Assembly (NCBI GenBank): GCA_002633005.1
Contig: NMRA01000042.1
Location: 484,770-548,769 of the forward strand
Reading direction: 5' to 3'
DNA length: 64,000 bases
Source of the DNA: Phoronis australis
Lineage: Eukaryota; Phoronida; Phoronidae
This document shows positions 12,301 through 21,807 of the stretch, piece by piece. The translations under genes and the position numbers were made by a program. Position 1 is the stretch's first letter; each line of letters begins with the position of its first letter. The notes under the pieces were generated by a model. The model had not been told where the DNA came from, did no database searches, and worked only from the letters and a program-made list of their open reading frames with translations.

Positions 12301-15300
12301 GCAAAATGTAACTGAAATAAACATTTTTGCATGAACAAAGGCAAAATAATGATAAAAAGATATGGAAAGAGGAAAACTGTAAAACAAATGAGGAAATCGA
12401 AACCAAAAGAGGAAATCCTTTTAAAAGAGTAAAATTCCAAGTCCTGTTTTAACAATGAAGAGCACACGGTCTTCCCTACTTAGAAATCACCTCTAATTTG
12501 ATTAAGAACCAAGCTGAAACCTTAGCAATAAGGGCTATGAATCAAGTCACTTTTTGACAGAAAGCAGGATTATACCATCTTTACTAACTTACCTCCTATC
12601 GTTGCCAACAACATCGAGGAAGCCAACATCTGGCATCATGTCAGATTTGTATTGGCCATAAGAGACTTGTTTAGTATAGGCAACTAGCTTGAGTTTGTCC
12701 TGGTAGGTGAGATGATAGGCTTTGCCTTCTTTTTCTGGAAGAGCACAATGTTAACAAAGATTTAGTCTACAGTTCACAAACGCATTAACTGCAATATTGC
12801 AATAGAAAACTTGACGGGAGTTTCAATATTCATCAACATGTTTGAAAATTCCTGTTCATACAGTGGGAGTTGTCAGATGTTGACTGTGGGTTTAGTTTAA
12901 AAGGTAGCTATGCTTTGTGATTGTGTGTGGATGAAGAGAGAATGATTAAATACAGTAATTAATTTATTTATTATTAAGAGCTACAGATACTTCAAAATAA
13001 AATGGAAGTTCAACAACCCGGTATTCTCACACAATTTTGCACAATAAGCATAAAATGGAATTCAAAGGTTGTTTTTGAGATAAACAATACAAACTAGATT
13101 TACTACAGTATGAAGTAGTGGCCAAATTTCGTTTAATACCAGGCAAAATCTCAAAAACGCAACAACAATCCTTAAATTTATTTATCTCATTGTCTATTTC
13201 TGTACCCTATTGCAAAACCACGCCATTCAGTGGTGTCTTGTAATTAGACAATGCTTCTCTACATCAACTGGGAAACCCTATGTGGCCCTCCGCCCTTGAT
13301 CTAAGCTCCTCTTGTGTTGTACAGACAGTTATCGCATTAGCAATGTCTTCATGGCAACAAAATATTAGCTATAAATTAAAATGCCAATGACAGAAATTGT
13401 TAATTTTTTAACATGTTTTACGTAAGAAATACAATAAAAACAGGCCAAAACGCTGCGATTTTGGCAACAGTTTTGAGTCGATGCATGTTTACATTAAATG
13501 TGTTTATTCAGCATGGTAGATAATTTGCGTTTGCAGGTCGTGATATCATACAAAAGACTGAGTCAGACAATTAACAAAAGAAAAATTCATATCAGGCCTC
13601 TGAAAAACGTTATCGTCTGGAATACACATTAAACATCAGGAATACACATTAAACGACAGTTATTTGTAATGCCTCATGCAAAATTGGAAATTTTTTAAAC
13701 AATTGTCAGACATCTTGGAAAACAGTTCATAAAACATAGTTTGTGAAAGTTTCATATTTTCCGATCACTCACAAAATCAGCGACATTTTCTTAGAATGCT
13801 CCATAATTTTAATAGTACGTAGTCATCAGCAGCCAATGACGACGACAAAGAAGTAAGGACCACCTTAGACTCAATTGTCAACCAGAAGAGCCAAGAACTG
13901 TAAAATTGTGTATCAAGACAAGTGTGTATCAAGACAAGTGACACTGAGAGTGAGACATAGTGTCAATCTGAGTGACTAACAACAACTGTATCAAGAGAAA
14001 TACAGCCGTCCATTTACAGAGGCCCTTATACCACTGTATCAAGAGAAATACAGCCGTCCATTTACAGAGGCCCTTATACCACTGCATGCCACACCAAGAA
14101 ATCACTTATCATAACACCATGAAACTTGCACAAGTAAGGTTCAAGTAGACCACAAGATTTTATCAAAGTATGAGAAATCTGACTGAATTCTGAAGGCCCG
14201 TGCACATGAACTCAAATAAGTTTGTCTCAGATGAGTGACAAGAGCAACGCGGAGCGTTGAAATGCGACCACGAATGCACCGCTAAAAGTGTGCTTCTAGG
14301 GTTGTTTATTTGTTTCACAAAAATAGCCACTTGATGCACAAAAACATCAAATCCATCCAGCGCACGCCAGACAAATGCCGGCCGGACCGACACTGGACAG
14401 ATGGATGCCAGACGTAGATGATGACATAATCTGTCCACATATAAATATGTGGGCGCATAAAAATCCAACTTAGCATGTTTGGCTTATATGAGTTTCACAA
14501 TTACTGTACTTAAAGTTGGTTTACAATAAAAGTCGAGTAAACAGATGCCAGGAAGCAGTTTTCACTGAATAACAACCTGCCGTTACTCAGTGAAAACTGG
14601 TTCCCAGCAGTCACTTTCAAGAGGGACCCATTTACTTGACTTACACCTTGGTTTCCACACATGAACACTTGTTTCAGGCAACAGTGCCTTTTGGTGGTCT
14701 CCAATTTGGCTGTTGGATGTGTGGCGACCAGAAGTAAATACCAGCCATGGTAGCCTTGGTACGAAGCTGTATTCTGTATATGCAGCTTTGCACCACTGTG
14801 GGTAAAAAACTGACTAAATAAAATCTGAGACGATGAAGTATCATTAAAAATTACACTCTTCCTTGAGTAAACTAAGTTATTTACCGGAGTTGGAAAAATT
14901 GGCGTACTACCATCATTCTGCTGCTGATGTAGTAGCATCACTTAATGGCCAGTTTCTTTTTTCAACGATTATTCAATCAACTGTTCTTCCACAAGGTTGC
15001 ATACATCTCACAACAAATTATCGAAACTGGTTTCATTGTGTTAGAAGTTTTTACTATTTTAATACAAGCAAACTGAATTTCAGAATAAGTTTCACTGCTG
15101 CGAAGCTGCCATCATTTCATGAGAGATGTTGCAAAGAATTTAGGAAATGACACATATCACGAGTGTACATATTGTTTTAAAAACGATGACTGACTTTTCT
15201 TTGTTACAAAAGATGGAGAATTATGCAAGAAAATGACATTGATTATATTGTTTTCACTAAAACGGATGCAACTGACAAGGTGAGTGTCGCTCGACTCCCA

Positions 15301-16123
15301 GATTTCGCATGCACCTCCACCCGCTGTTAGCTCTGCATGTTGCTATTAGTTTCATTGAAAGGTGACAAGCAGAACTACTCGGGCTTTATGTAAAATTTCG
15401 GGGTCTAATGCAGCTCAACACACAACAGTATCTAGCCATATGTTAACGATAGTCTTTATAAAACTTGATGGCAGGCTACAGCCAGGGTAACTTTGTGAAT
15501 GATCATGATGGAAAGTGTTCCTGTCTACAGCAGAGTGGAACTAGGGTACCTCTCGACGCAATTACCCCGGATTTAAATTAGTGAATACAAGTTACTGCCG
15601 TTGCTAGCCCAATTTCAAAATCTCGTATCACTAACTTGAGACAATTGCTCATAGCAATGCCGAGATTACTTAGTTAAGACGAGCGTTTGATGTGGAATGC
15701 CTGCTGGAAGCCGTGAAGAAAAAAGGCGTTGGGCATGACTCTGAAATTTTGGACAGCGCCGTTACAGCTTCATGTATGTTGCACTACAGCACTGTAGAAC
15801 AGGAGACAGACACACCAACAAAATCACAAGTTGGTCCACTAATCCTAATTTGGCCCTCGCCGTCCACAAGCGATTGCCTATCAAATCCCGGCGACAAATC
15901 ACAATCACAAACAAATGTCAAAAAGACTAGTGTGGAGAGTCGACGTTTTGTTGGTGTTTCGAACTTTACCTTTGTAAAAAGTTAAAGCTAATCTATACAG
16001 TTCTGAGAGCGGAAATCCCCATTTCCCTTGCCATTCGTCATCGTGACCGTTTACAGCAGATTCACTCTCGGACGTTGAATTTAAGTGAACGGCGTCAAGC
16101 TCCTTTTCCAGCTCCCCAGCCAT
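3205..16123 (-). CDS. ACBD3: ACBD3 (GCP60) orthologue, 3' part outside window
   Basis: ACBD3 is a Golgi scaffold that binds giantin and PI4KB; it has an N-terminal acyl-CoA-binding domain, a charged Glu/Arg coiled coil, a Gln-rich region and a C-terminal GOLD domain. Joining exons 16123-15970, 12734-12593, 11279-11139 and 10100-9984 gives a continuous frame of about 185 residues. It contains [17 protein letters not shown], then a [14 protein letters not shown] segment, then [13 protein letters not shown], which is the ACB fold order of this family. A Glu/Arg coiled coil follows. The exon at 3360-3205 encodes the Gln-rich part ([15 protein letters not shown]). The frame needs one more exon between 9984 and 3360, probably in the assembly gap at 3837-4227. 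No GOLD-domain exon is seen in 1-3204, so the gene continues left of the window. The introns (12735-15969, 11280-12592, 10101-11138, 3361-9983) are full of transposon relics. The gene starts head-to-head with the bZIP gene on the other strand. Confidence 0.88.
3667..3836. repeat. 49-bp minisatellite running into an assembly gap
   Basis: Copies begin at 3667, 3716, 3765 and 3814, the last cut by the gap. Each unit, read on the minus strand, contains GAGCAG|GTGAGTGG, a good splice donor in ACBD3 orientation. Confidence 0.95.
3837..4227. other. Assembly gap (391 N)
   Basis: Unknown bases inside an ACBD3 intron. The missing ACBD3 exon between the coiled coil and the Gln-rich exon probably lies here. 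Confidence 0.99.
4228..5869. other. ACBD3 intron, no recognised feature
   Basis: AT-rich sequence without a coding exon that fits ACBD3. A splice-bounded stretch on the minus strand at about 4514-4565 has good sites, but its frames do not match the family. Confidence 0.6.
5870..7340 (-). repeat. Modular CTCF-motif repeat family, reverse orientation
   Basis: At least five degenerate modules in reverse orientation within the ACBD3 intron. Boxes such as GCCACTAGGGAGGC (near 6592) and GCCACCAGAGGGTG (near 7021) lie at module ends, each followed by reverse copies of the ATGAAATTTGGCA core. Confidence 0.7.
7734..9779. repeat. Outer CAGGGCTTGG-family ends flanking a nested copy
   Basis: A left end (CAGGGCTTGGAATGACC) at 7734 and a right end (ATTCCAAGGCTTG) at 9779 could be the two ends of one old element into which the 8035-8535 copy inserted. 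The right 300 bp are homologous to the right part of that copy. Flanks do not show a clean duplication, so this pairing is tentative. Confidence 0.45.
8035..8535. mobile_element. Non-autonomous DNA transposon, CAGGGCTTGG family
   Basis: 501 bp with terminal inverted repeats CAGGGCTTGGAAT / ATTCCAAGCCCTG. It is flanked on both sides by an exact TTATAA duplication (8029-8034 and 8536-8541). It carries no transposase, and the open frames inside are shadows. Confidence 0.88.
9984..10100 (-). CDS. ACBD3: ACBD3 coding exon 4 (Glu/Arg coiled coil)
   Basis: Acceptor TTTGGTAG and donor CATGA|GTGAGT bound 117 bp (phase 2 to 2). The encoded residues [20 protein letters not shown] continue the single-alpha-helix/coiled-coil region of GCP60. 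The next exon must start with one base to complete the codon. The visible exon at 3360 starts in phase 0, so at least one exon is missing between them. Confidence 0.85.
11139..11279 (-). CDS. ACBD3: ACBD3 coding exon 3 (end of ACB domain)
   Basis: Acceptor TGTTTCAG and donor CAGAG|GTAATG bound 141 bp (phase 2 to 2). The exon encodes [20 protein letters not shown], then [20 protein letters not shown]. This is the last ACB helix running into the charged coiled coil. The Trp and the LG-x-M/I-S-x-E-x-AM pattern match the family. Confidence 0.87.
11390..12200. mobile_element. Harbinger-like MITE
   Basis: About 811 bp bounded by GGGCTGTTCCAGTAAAATC and the inverted GATTTTGCTGGAACAGACC, each next to a G or C run. 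TAA flanks both ends (11387-11389 and 12201-12203), the 3-bp duplication typical of PIF/Harbinger elements. It lies within an ACBD3 intron and has no transposase. Confidence 0.75.
12204..12446. mobile_element. Short CAGGGCTTGG-family copy
   Basis: 243 bp between CAGGGCTTGGAAT and ATTCCAAGTCCTG, directly abutting the Harbinger-like element. It shares the ATGACAAAAAAGAGGAAA start of the copy at 7734. Confidence 0.75.
12593..12734 (-). CDS. ACBD3: ACBD3 coding exon 2 (core of ACB domain)
   Basis: Acceptor CTCTTCCAG|AA and donor GATAGGAG|GTAAGT bound 142 bp (phase 1 to 2). The exon encodes the central ACB helices: [14 protein letters not shown], then the [13 protein letters not shown] stretch. 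The K-x3-Y-K-Q-x4-G pattern is typical of ACB ligand-binding helices. Confidence 0.88.
13986..14085. repeat. 48-bp direct duplication
   Basis: CTGTATCAAGAGAAATACAG and the following 28 bases occur twice in tandem, from 13986 and from 14034. Confidence 0.9.
14190..14462 (-). mobile_element. Short complete-looking copy of the modular repeat family
   Basis: In reverse orientation it has both family ends: the stem-loop end CAAGAGCAACGCGGAGCGTT near 14238 and the palindromic end CCACATATAAATATGTGGG near 14434-14452. At about 270 bp it is the most compact copy in the window. Confidence 0.65.
15970..16123 (-). CDS. ACBD3: ACBD3 coding exon 1
   Basis: The ATG at 16123-16121 (context AGAAAAATGG) starts [20 protein letters not shown], an acidic serine-rich leader, followed by [17 protein letters not shown], the first helix of the ACB domain. 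An upstream in-frame stretch lacks an ATG, so this Met is the best start. The donor reads AAAG|GTAAAG with phase 1, and joins exon 2 to give YKEKEGKAY, a junction that matches the family. Confidence 0.85.
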
Positions 16124-16217
16124 TTTTCTGGCCACGTAAATGACTTCTGCGCATGACTTCCTTGACGGTGACACCTAGTGGTCATTTGCTAAGTAATTTT
16201 GAAACATGAGAAACACC

Positions 16218-16800
16218 CAAGTGCCGCGGCGGACGGCGGGGCCGGGGGGCCTCCCACAACTATAAGTGGGAACAAATTACACGATCGCTAGATAGAACTG
16301 AACCATTATTTAGTAGCTGAAAATGTATGACCTTTAGTTACTCAGCTGACGATGGCAGGCCGTGCACGGCGGCATGACGGTTTACGCCCCGGCGGCGCCG
16401 GAGCGCCCGCGCCGGGCCGCCCTGCCACATATATGAGCCGCGTGGCCGATTTGAATTAGACCCAGCAGCAATGGGACTCGGGCGACTGGCGAGGCCAGAA
16501 TCAAATTCCCGGCTCAGCGAGCAATGGCAGTGATCTGCAAGGGAGGACAAGGCGCCGATATCGAGCGAACCACGAACTAAGTTGCAGAAATCGCCTACTA
16601 CTGGCGGGGGCCTATTCTCGGCTCACGGGTGGCACATTTAGAGGGGGGGGGGTGAGGTGCCGCATGGCCCTCCTAAAATTCTCCCTGGTTCCATCTGGAA
16701 GTTCGGGAGTCCGAATGTCTGACGGGCAAAATCCTGGCTAATACACTCCGCCCTCATGCCGGCCCTCGGCCCGGCGGCCGCCGACACTCCGCGATGGATC
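16218..16800. promoter_or_regulatory. GC- and CpG-rich interval between divergent genes
   Basis: The 1.05 kb between the ACBD3 start codon (16123) and the bZIP start codon (17173) contains a GC-rich, CpG-rich block, unlike the AT-rich flanks. It is a likely shared or bidirectional promoter region. The open frames inside it show no known protein. Confidence 0.5.
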
Positions 16801-16980
16801 TGCACCTACATGGGAATGGTCTGCATTCATCGTCGGCGATATTTAGTTGCAGGCATACGCGTTTCATTTATTTTTCAAGTTTAACAATTACTGCTTTCTT
16901 TAATACCTCAGCTGACTATTTTAATAACAATTATTGGCGAAATGCCCGAGCCTTGGAAACGCCGACGCAACATAAATAGT

Positions 16981-16990
16981 GGGTTTTCCC
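16981..16990 (+). promoter_or_regulatory. Rel/kappaB-like site next to the TATA box
   Basis: GGGTTTTCCC fits the Dorsal/Rel consensus GGGWWWWCCM and lies 8 bp upstream of the TATA box. A related GGGTTTTTCC is at 17034-17043. Function is inferred only from sequence and position. Confidence 0.4.
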
Positions 16991-16997
16991 GAGCAGT

Positions 16998-17007
16998 CTA
17001 TAAATAG
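16998..17007 (+). promoter_or_regulatory. TATA box of the bZIP gene
   Basis: CTATAAATAG is a consensus TATA box 166 bp upstream of the ATG. It predicts transcription starting near 17030. A sharp TATA promoter suits an inducible immediate-early type gene. Confidence 0.7.
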
Positions 17008-17172
17008 ACCTAACAAACACGCCAGCGAACATTGGGTTTTTCCTTCATATTGTAGAAGCGCTTCGTTCACTGGGGTTTGGCACAGAACAGCTTCCATCTA
17101 AATTTTGTTTTCATCAATTTATATAAACTTTCCTGTGATTACAGCGACGTCAAGCATCGCGTTTTGATCACC

Positions 17173-17382
17173 ATGGATTCAAATCCTGTGTGCATCCCGA
17201 AGATTTGCGACGAAACAACAGACTCGGATAGTGGACAGACGACGTTGAAAGTTTTCGTGTTAGGTTCGTCAGAATCTATAAAAGCTAACGAGCGAATGCG
17301 CGATCAACAAAGAGAAAAGAACAGAGAGGCTGCGGCGAAGTGCAGACAACGACGGAAAGAAAGAGAACAACAACTTATGACG
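17173..17382 (+). CDS. bZIP gene exon 1 (N-terminus and basic region)
   Basis: It encodes residues 1-70, ending REQQLMT. The donor ACG|GTTTGC is weak but is fixed by protein spacing: exon 2 resumes in phase 0 exactly where the zipper should continue. Reading through the donor would add a short unrelated tail and stop at 17442, giving a protein with a basic region but no zipper. Confidence 0.85.
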
Positions 17383-18897
17383 GTTTGCAATTTATTACCT
17401 GGAAGCAGGAATACAACTACGGTTTTGAAAATCGTTCAGTAATGCTATGCTAAATACCAAGAAGGTGGCGTGTCACCTGCTTTAAGCTAGATCCTCGCAA
17501 ACCAAATTTTGACATCAGAAGGCGTTCACGCTTTACAGATTTGTTTATTTCAAAGATCTTCGTGATCCAGTGAAGTCATAATTTCATAGTTCTGAGGGCC
17601 TATCCCCTTCAGCTTACCGACAACTCAGTATAATATAACCATCGTTTGGTTTATTTTGATATTCAGAGTTGAGCATATCAAGAGTCTCCTTGCGGGTGAT
17701 GCTAATCAAAGCCTGTGCATTAAAGTGGAGGGCCGAGGGAGGCAACTGTCTTGATCGTGTGGGGGAGGCAAATATATTTGCCGAATGGCGTATAAGAATT
17801 GAGAGTTGAAAGTGAAGCACACTATATATATGAAGGAGTAGACCTCCTAGAACGAGCACAGGCATTAAAATTGAGAGCTCAACGAGATCACAATCAGTAA
17901 TGAAATTTCCAGCACGTACTTATTGAGCTTGCTCGGATCTTGTTATATAAGGGCTGGTGATTTTGCAATCTTATCTACCCGCAGAAAAGGCTTGAAACAC
18001 TCATGCTCACTTTTGGCGGGTTTTTACTGTAAAGACGTTTGAGCTTCAGATCTTGCCTTGTTATGGTTGACTTCTAATTGATAACTCTCGACAATAGTAT
18101 GATTTCGTTCCTGCCGACCTATTCAAATACAAACCTCTGATCGCCTTTGGCGGATTTAAGGACACCTCCGGAGGCATCAGATGCAACGTAACCAAAATTG
18201 GTTTTGGGACTACGCAAACATTTTCTCTTCGAGAATTGTGGATGACTCTCTTGCGACTGCGGGTAATTCAGGTTGACAAAATCATCTAAATCTGTTGATT
18301 GCGAGAAAAAATGGTATTGATTTTACCAAATTTCTATACGCTTCAAAATTCATTAAAAATGCTGTAGGATGTTTTACAGAGTTATTTCTTTGTTTTGTTT
18401 AGATAAACAATGCACATCATGCCTTGCGCATGTGCGAAAAAATACTAAACCAAGAATAACTTAACAGAACTGCGATGTTCAGCTCAACTCGTGATTGTAA
18501 GAAAATGCTAATTTGTGGGTGGATTTTTTCAGTTAAAGGCAGTTAATTTTAACTATATATATTTCAGCTGTGAATCCGACTATACCTTCCAGCGATAAGT
18601 GGTTGTCGTGTTGTTTGTCGGCAACACTCGCCCGCAGGCTATAGTAGATTTTATCAATAATGTGCGTTTGGCAGGATTGTCAACTTTTCAAAAGTCACAC
18701 GCACACACACGCGTACACGCACACGCACACGTACACACAAACACACACACACACACTAAAATTCCTGAATAACCCTAACGACCTGACTGTCGGCACCGAT
18801 TGTGTGGTAGGTTCAGTCTCAAGATGGAAATGGTTGTTATGCATTGGAAGGCCTCAGCCGACTGCTAAGAACCGCACGCGGATCATAAAAACAATAC

Positions 18898-18970
<73 letters not shown>

Positions 18971-19344
18971 TTATTTTCTAATTGTAAGCGATGTTTAAAA
19001 TGTTTTACTTTTTGCAGGAGAATAATCGGCTAAAAACCGAGAATACCATTCTTCAGTATCAAGTTAAACAAAAGCGCCGTCAAGCAGAGGAATTAAGAAA
19101 CTCCATCAACAACCATTTGGCTACGTGTTCTGTACGCGACGTCAAATTGCAACAACTAGTACTAGTGAATGACTCGATGATGTGTGGTGATGTTGATACC
19201 AATGAAGATAAATTGGGGGCTGGAGCACCCAAACAGCACCACCATTCACACGTTAACGCTGCATACGTGGAACACGGTGACGTTACATATCCGGACAATG
19301 AACTACAGGTTGCGCCGATGTTGTCAAGTGAAAATCAATCATAG
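17173..19344 (+). CDS. bZIP transcription factor, ATF3/JDP2/Fos class
   Basis: Two exons (17173-17382 and 19018-19344) encode 178 aa. This is a nuclear basic-leucine-zipper factor expected to dimerise and bind AP-1 or CRE sites. The basic region at residues 47-62 has the signature N50-x2-AA-x2-C57-R58 (NREAAAKCRQRR). The zipper heptads are L68, L75, L82, K89, L96 and H103; the terminal His and a following TC match the Fos/ATF3 class (HRPTC in ATF3). The KCR-to-TC spacing of 52 residues equals that of ATF3. The N-terminus is short and acidic; the C-terminus is polar and His-rich and is not recognised. The ATG sits in a strong CACCATGG context. Total length is near ATF3 (181 aa), but Fos or JDP2 kinship cannot be excluded. 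The intron holds an (AC)n tract and a long (TTA)n tract. Confidence 0.85.
18696..18756. repeat. (AC)n microsatellite in bZIP intron
   Basis: An imperfect CA/CGCA dinucleotide tract. A short open frame across it is low-complexity and not coding. Confidence 0.9.
18897..18971. repeat. (TTA)n microsatellite before bZIP exon 2
   Basis: About 24 near-perfect TTA/ATT units. The tract ends 46 bp before the exon 2 acceptor, so it abuts the likely branch-point region (CTAAT near 18979). Confidence 0.95.
19018..19344 (+). CDS. bZIP gene exon 2 (leucine zipper and C-terminus)
   Basis: The acceptor TTTTTGCAG lies 46 bp after a long (TTA)n tract. The exon encodes ENNRLKTENTILQYQVKQKR, the rest of the zipper, then NHLATCSVRD and a polar His-containing tail ending SSENQS before a TAG at 19342-19344. 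Confidence 0.87.
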   Translation, partial: ENNRLKTENTILQYQVKQKRRQAEELRNSINNHLATCSVRDVKLQQLVLVNDSMMCGDVDTNEDKLGAGAPKQHHHSHVNAAYVEHGDVTYPDNELQVAPMLSSENQS

Positions 19345-19560
19345 ACGTAATATTTATACCCAAATTTTATGGAAATGTGGTTAGTGAAGTTTACAGAAAT
19401 TTACAAGTCCACTCGAATGTTGAAATTATATGCTTTACCAGTTTAGTGCAGTCAATATAGACTTTTAAGAATTTATTCCACGTACTGCGAGTATTGGAAC
19501 AGTTTTGAAGAATATGTCTAGATATTTATGATGAAAATAAATGTGTAATAATTGTGCATA
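19345..19560 (+). other. Probable 3' UTR and poly(A) signal of the bZIP gene
   Basis: An AATAAA lies at 19536-19541, about 190 bp after the stop. The stretch is AT-rich and holds ATTTA pentamers (in AATATTTATACC and GATATTTATG), as in unstable immediate-early mRNAs. The cleavage site should be near 19555-19570. Confidence 0.55.
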
Positions 19561-20471
19561 CTATCCAGTTTATCAATTTACACGCAGAAAATTAGCAGTA
19601 CTTTGTCTATTGTCGTATTAACGGGATCACGACAGGCGTGTACAACCGACATTGAGCGTAAAGTGACTTCACTCCCTGTACCAATGTCAATGTATGAATA
19701 ATTGATTCGTCAATTGTTGTTTTAAGCTTTAGTAGCTGTAAAGTGACTTTGTTTAGAGAAGATGTATGAAAAAATCAACATGATTACGCGTGAGACAAAC
19801 TCAGTGGCTCACACGAAATGTTTAGAGATACGGTGAGGGGGGTGGAAATATGCGCCTATTTTCACTGGGAGCGCCCACTGCGGTTCAGTCGTGAAATAGA
19901 CAAAATTAAGGTTAAATTATGTTATGGCAATGCAAAGAAAATTACAGAAAATGATCGAGAGAGCGACTCTAGCTGTTGCTGGAGAAGGGCCACTGGAGAA
20001 AAAGTTTCCATTCAAAAAGAAAAACTAAGTGTTTTCTTGAATTTTGAAATTTTGAACAACTTGCTCAAGAAATCTGTACGTAAAAGGTTTTTCCGGGCGT
20101 TTTCGAAGTTTGTTGATTGAGAGCACGTTTTAAGTGCGTTTAAAAAGCCTATACTCCATAACTAGTGGGACCGTCCTAACAAAGGTCTATGTCGGAGCTC
20201 GGGGGTAAACACAGCAATGGTAAGTGACAATGTACTAATCTACAGATTTCGCTGTTTCTATGTTTTCTCGAATGCACCGTGCCCTGCGCATATGCCTATC
20301 GCCACGGCTTTACCGTGACACCTGTAAATTATTGGGGTGCACACACCCTCCCACCGCTTCTTACGACCCCGTTGAGTGAAGATATAACATTCAATTTTTT
20401 TAACCTTTCCTCATATCAGATGTAGTTGGCTCTGTCACACTCGACGTTAGTTGTACTTGAACTACCCACCG

Positions 20472-20794
20472 CATAGGCGGATTTAGGAAGGCCCAGGGGG
20501 CCCGGCCCCCCTCCTTGTCTGCCGCAAGCAAAATGAAACAGCAACAGCGCGACGCGTGAGGAAATATAACTAGGACGGGTAGTGGAGAAGGGGAAGGAGC
20601 ATAGACCTGATCGCGGCGGGATCGCGGTGGGATCGCGTTCCCGATTTTTTTTAGTTTAGTCGATAGATTTTCCGAACATACTCCCGGCATCGCAACTTTC
20701 GGAGCCCCTGTACACATACAACCGCGCTTTGCCCAATTCCCCGAGGCAACATGTTGCCCCCCCCCCCCTTTGTGCTATCCTAGATCCACCACTG
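20472..20794. mobile_element. hAT-like MITE (GGCGGATTTAGG ends)
   Basis: About 320 bp with left end GGCGGATTTAGG next to G/C runs and right end CCTAGATCCACCACTG. It belongs to the same family as 53365-53687. Confidence 0.6.
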
Positions 20795-21142
20795 CACCGG
20801 TATATTAGGCCGATTGTGTTTTACAGAAAAGAAGCTTCGAATGATTTTATCATGGGTCTTTTTAAATTTTAAGTGTTTTTTACGACTTTGGTGTGATTCC
20901 ATTGTAATGAGCGCGGTGTGCTGGTGGAGTCCATTTTCCTATCACACAAACACGCTTTTATTTCGGGTCTTTTCGTTTGATAGATAAAATCTGACTGAAG
21001 TTGTTATTGTTTACAAACAGTGAAAAGTCATTTTGAGTAATGTACCGAACAACGCAGCGAAACGGTGGCAGGTCATTTTAGGTAACAACTACATTGTTTA
21101 TACAGGTTATTAAATGTAGGGAACGCTCTCTGTACATATATG

Positions 21143-21208
21143 TGTTTGTGGTTTGTGTGTGTGTGTGCGTGCGCGCGCGCGTGCGTGTGTGTTTGGGTGT
21201 TTGTGTGT
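21143..21208. repeat. (GT)n/(GC)n microsatellite
   Basis: Alternating purine-pyrimidine tract (GTGTGTGCGTGCGCGCGCGC), prone to Z-DNA, about 0.5 kb before the CACHD1-like promoter. Confidence 0.9.
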
Positions 21209-21720
21209 CCACGTCTTATTAACTGTATGTAAGCATGTAAGTATGCTAAAATAAAATAAATATTTTAAACAATAACCAACTGGAATTTAATATCATGTAT
21301 ATTTTTTCTTTTTCTTGTGCAGTTAGTTGAAAGTTGCCATGATTTTCCAGTCCCCTGAGTCATGAACTGGAGCCTATGATTAGTCCAAAACTTTTAACTC
21401 TGAATAACATCAGTTTTGGCTATATCGTAGGTAAGTGGCTCACACATTTTCTCATCTGTAGATGAAACATACCTTTATTCAATGCAAGAACATCCATTCA
21501 TAAAATTTCTAAGGAAATAAACAATGATTCTACTTTTCTATGATTTCCGGCTTGTGCGCGGATGCTGACGAGAATGAAGGCACGAAATGGAAAATTCCAT
21601 TTCCCTGTGTGTCGTAATTCACGAGCAACCTCACTGGTTGAAGTAGCTTCATTCATTAACCTGTGTGACACGCCTCAATCTATTATTGAGCAACTTGTTT
21701 TTGTCCTCTCTGCCCTGGTT

Positions 21721-21729
21721 TATAAATAG
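21721..21729 (+). promoter_or_regulatory. TATA box of the CACHD1-like gene
   Basis: TATAAATAG is followed about 80 bp later by a strong donor (TTTTG|GTAAGT at 21807/21808) and, 936 bp further on, by the acceptor of the first coding exon. It is the best promoter candidate for the gene. Confidence 0.5.
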
Positions 21730-21749
21730 GTCAAAACGGTCACCTCAGT

Positions 21750-21807
21750 ATTTGCCATTGTGTTGTAGTTGTGTTCGACCAAGAAGACGGTTTTATAAAC
21801 ACTTTTG
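21750..21807 (+). other. Probable non-coding first exon of the CACHD1-like gene
   Basis: The stretch from about 25 bp after the TATA box to the consensus donor GTAAGT has no ATG-led frame of note. It would be spliced to the acceptor TGTATCTAG at 22743, 14 bp before the start codon. The 5' end is estimated. Confidence 0.45.

Larger units (their letters stand above)
12735..15969. other. ACBD3 first intron
   Basis: AT-rich, no additional exon recognised. It contains a 48-bp tandem duplication (units from 13986 and 14034), a modular-repeat copy at 14190-14462, and an inverted repeat with AGTTTTCACTGA arms near 14557-14600. Confidence 0.6.
19570..21720. other. Intergenic region between the bZIP and CACHD1-like genes
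   Basis: No coding exon recognised. It holds a MITE at 20472-20794 and a (GT)n/(GC)n tract at about 21143-21208. Some open frames occur but none has a known motif or splice context. Confidence 0.6.

Noticed and set aside
14510-15150. 143-codon minus and 95-codon plus frames
   Set aside because: Located in the first ACBD3 intron with a hairpin repeat, no recognisable domain, and overlapping on opposite strands.
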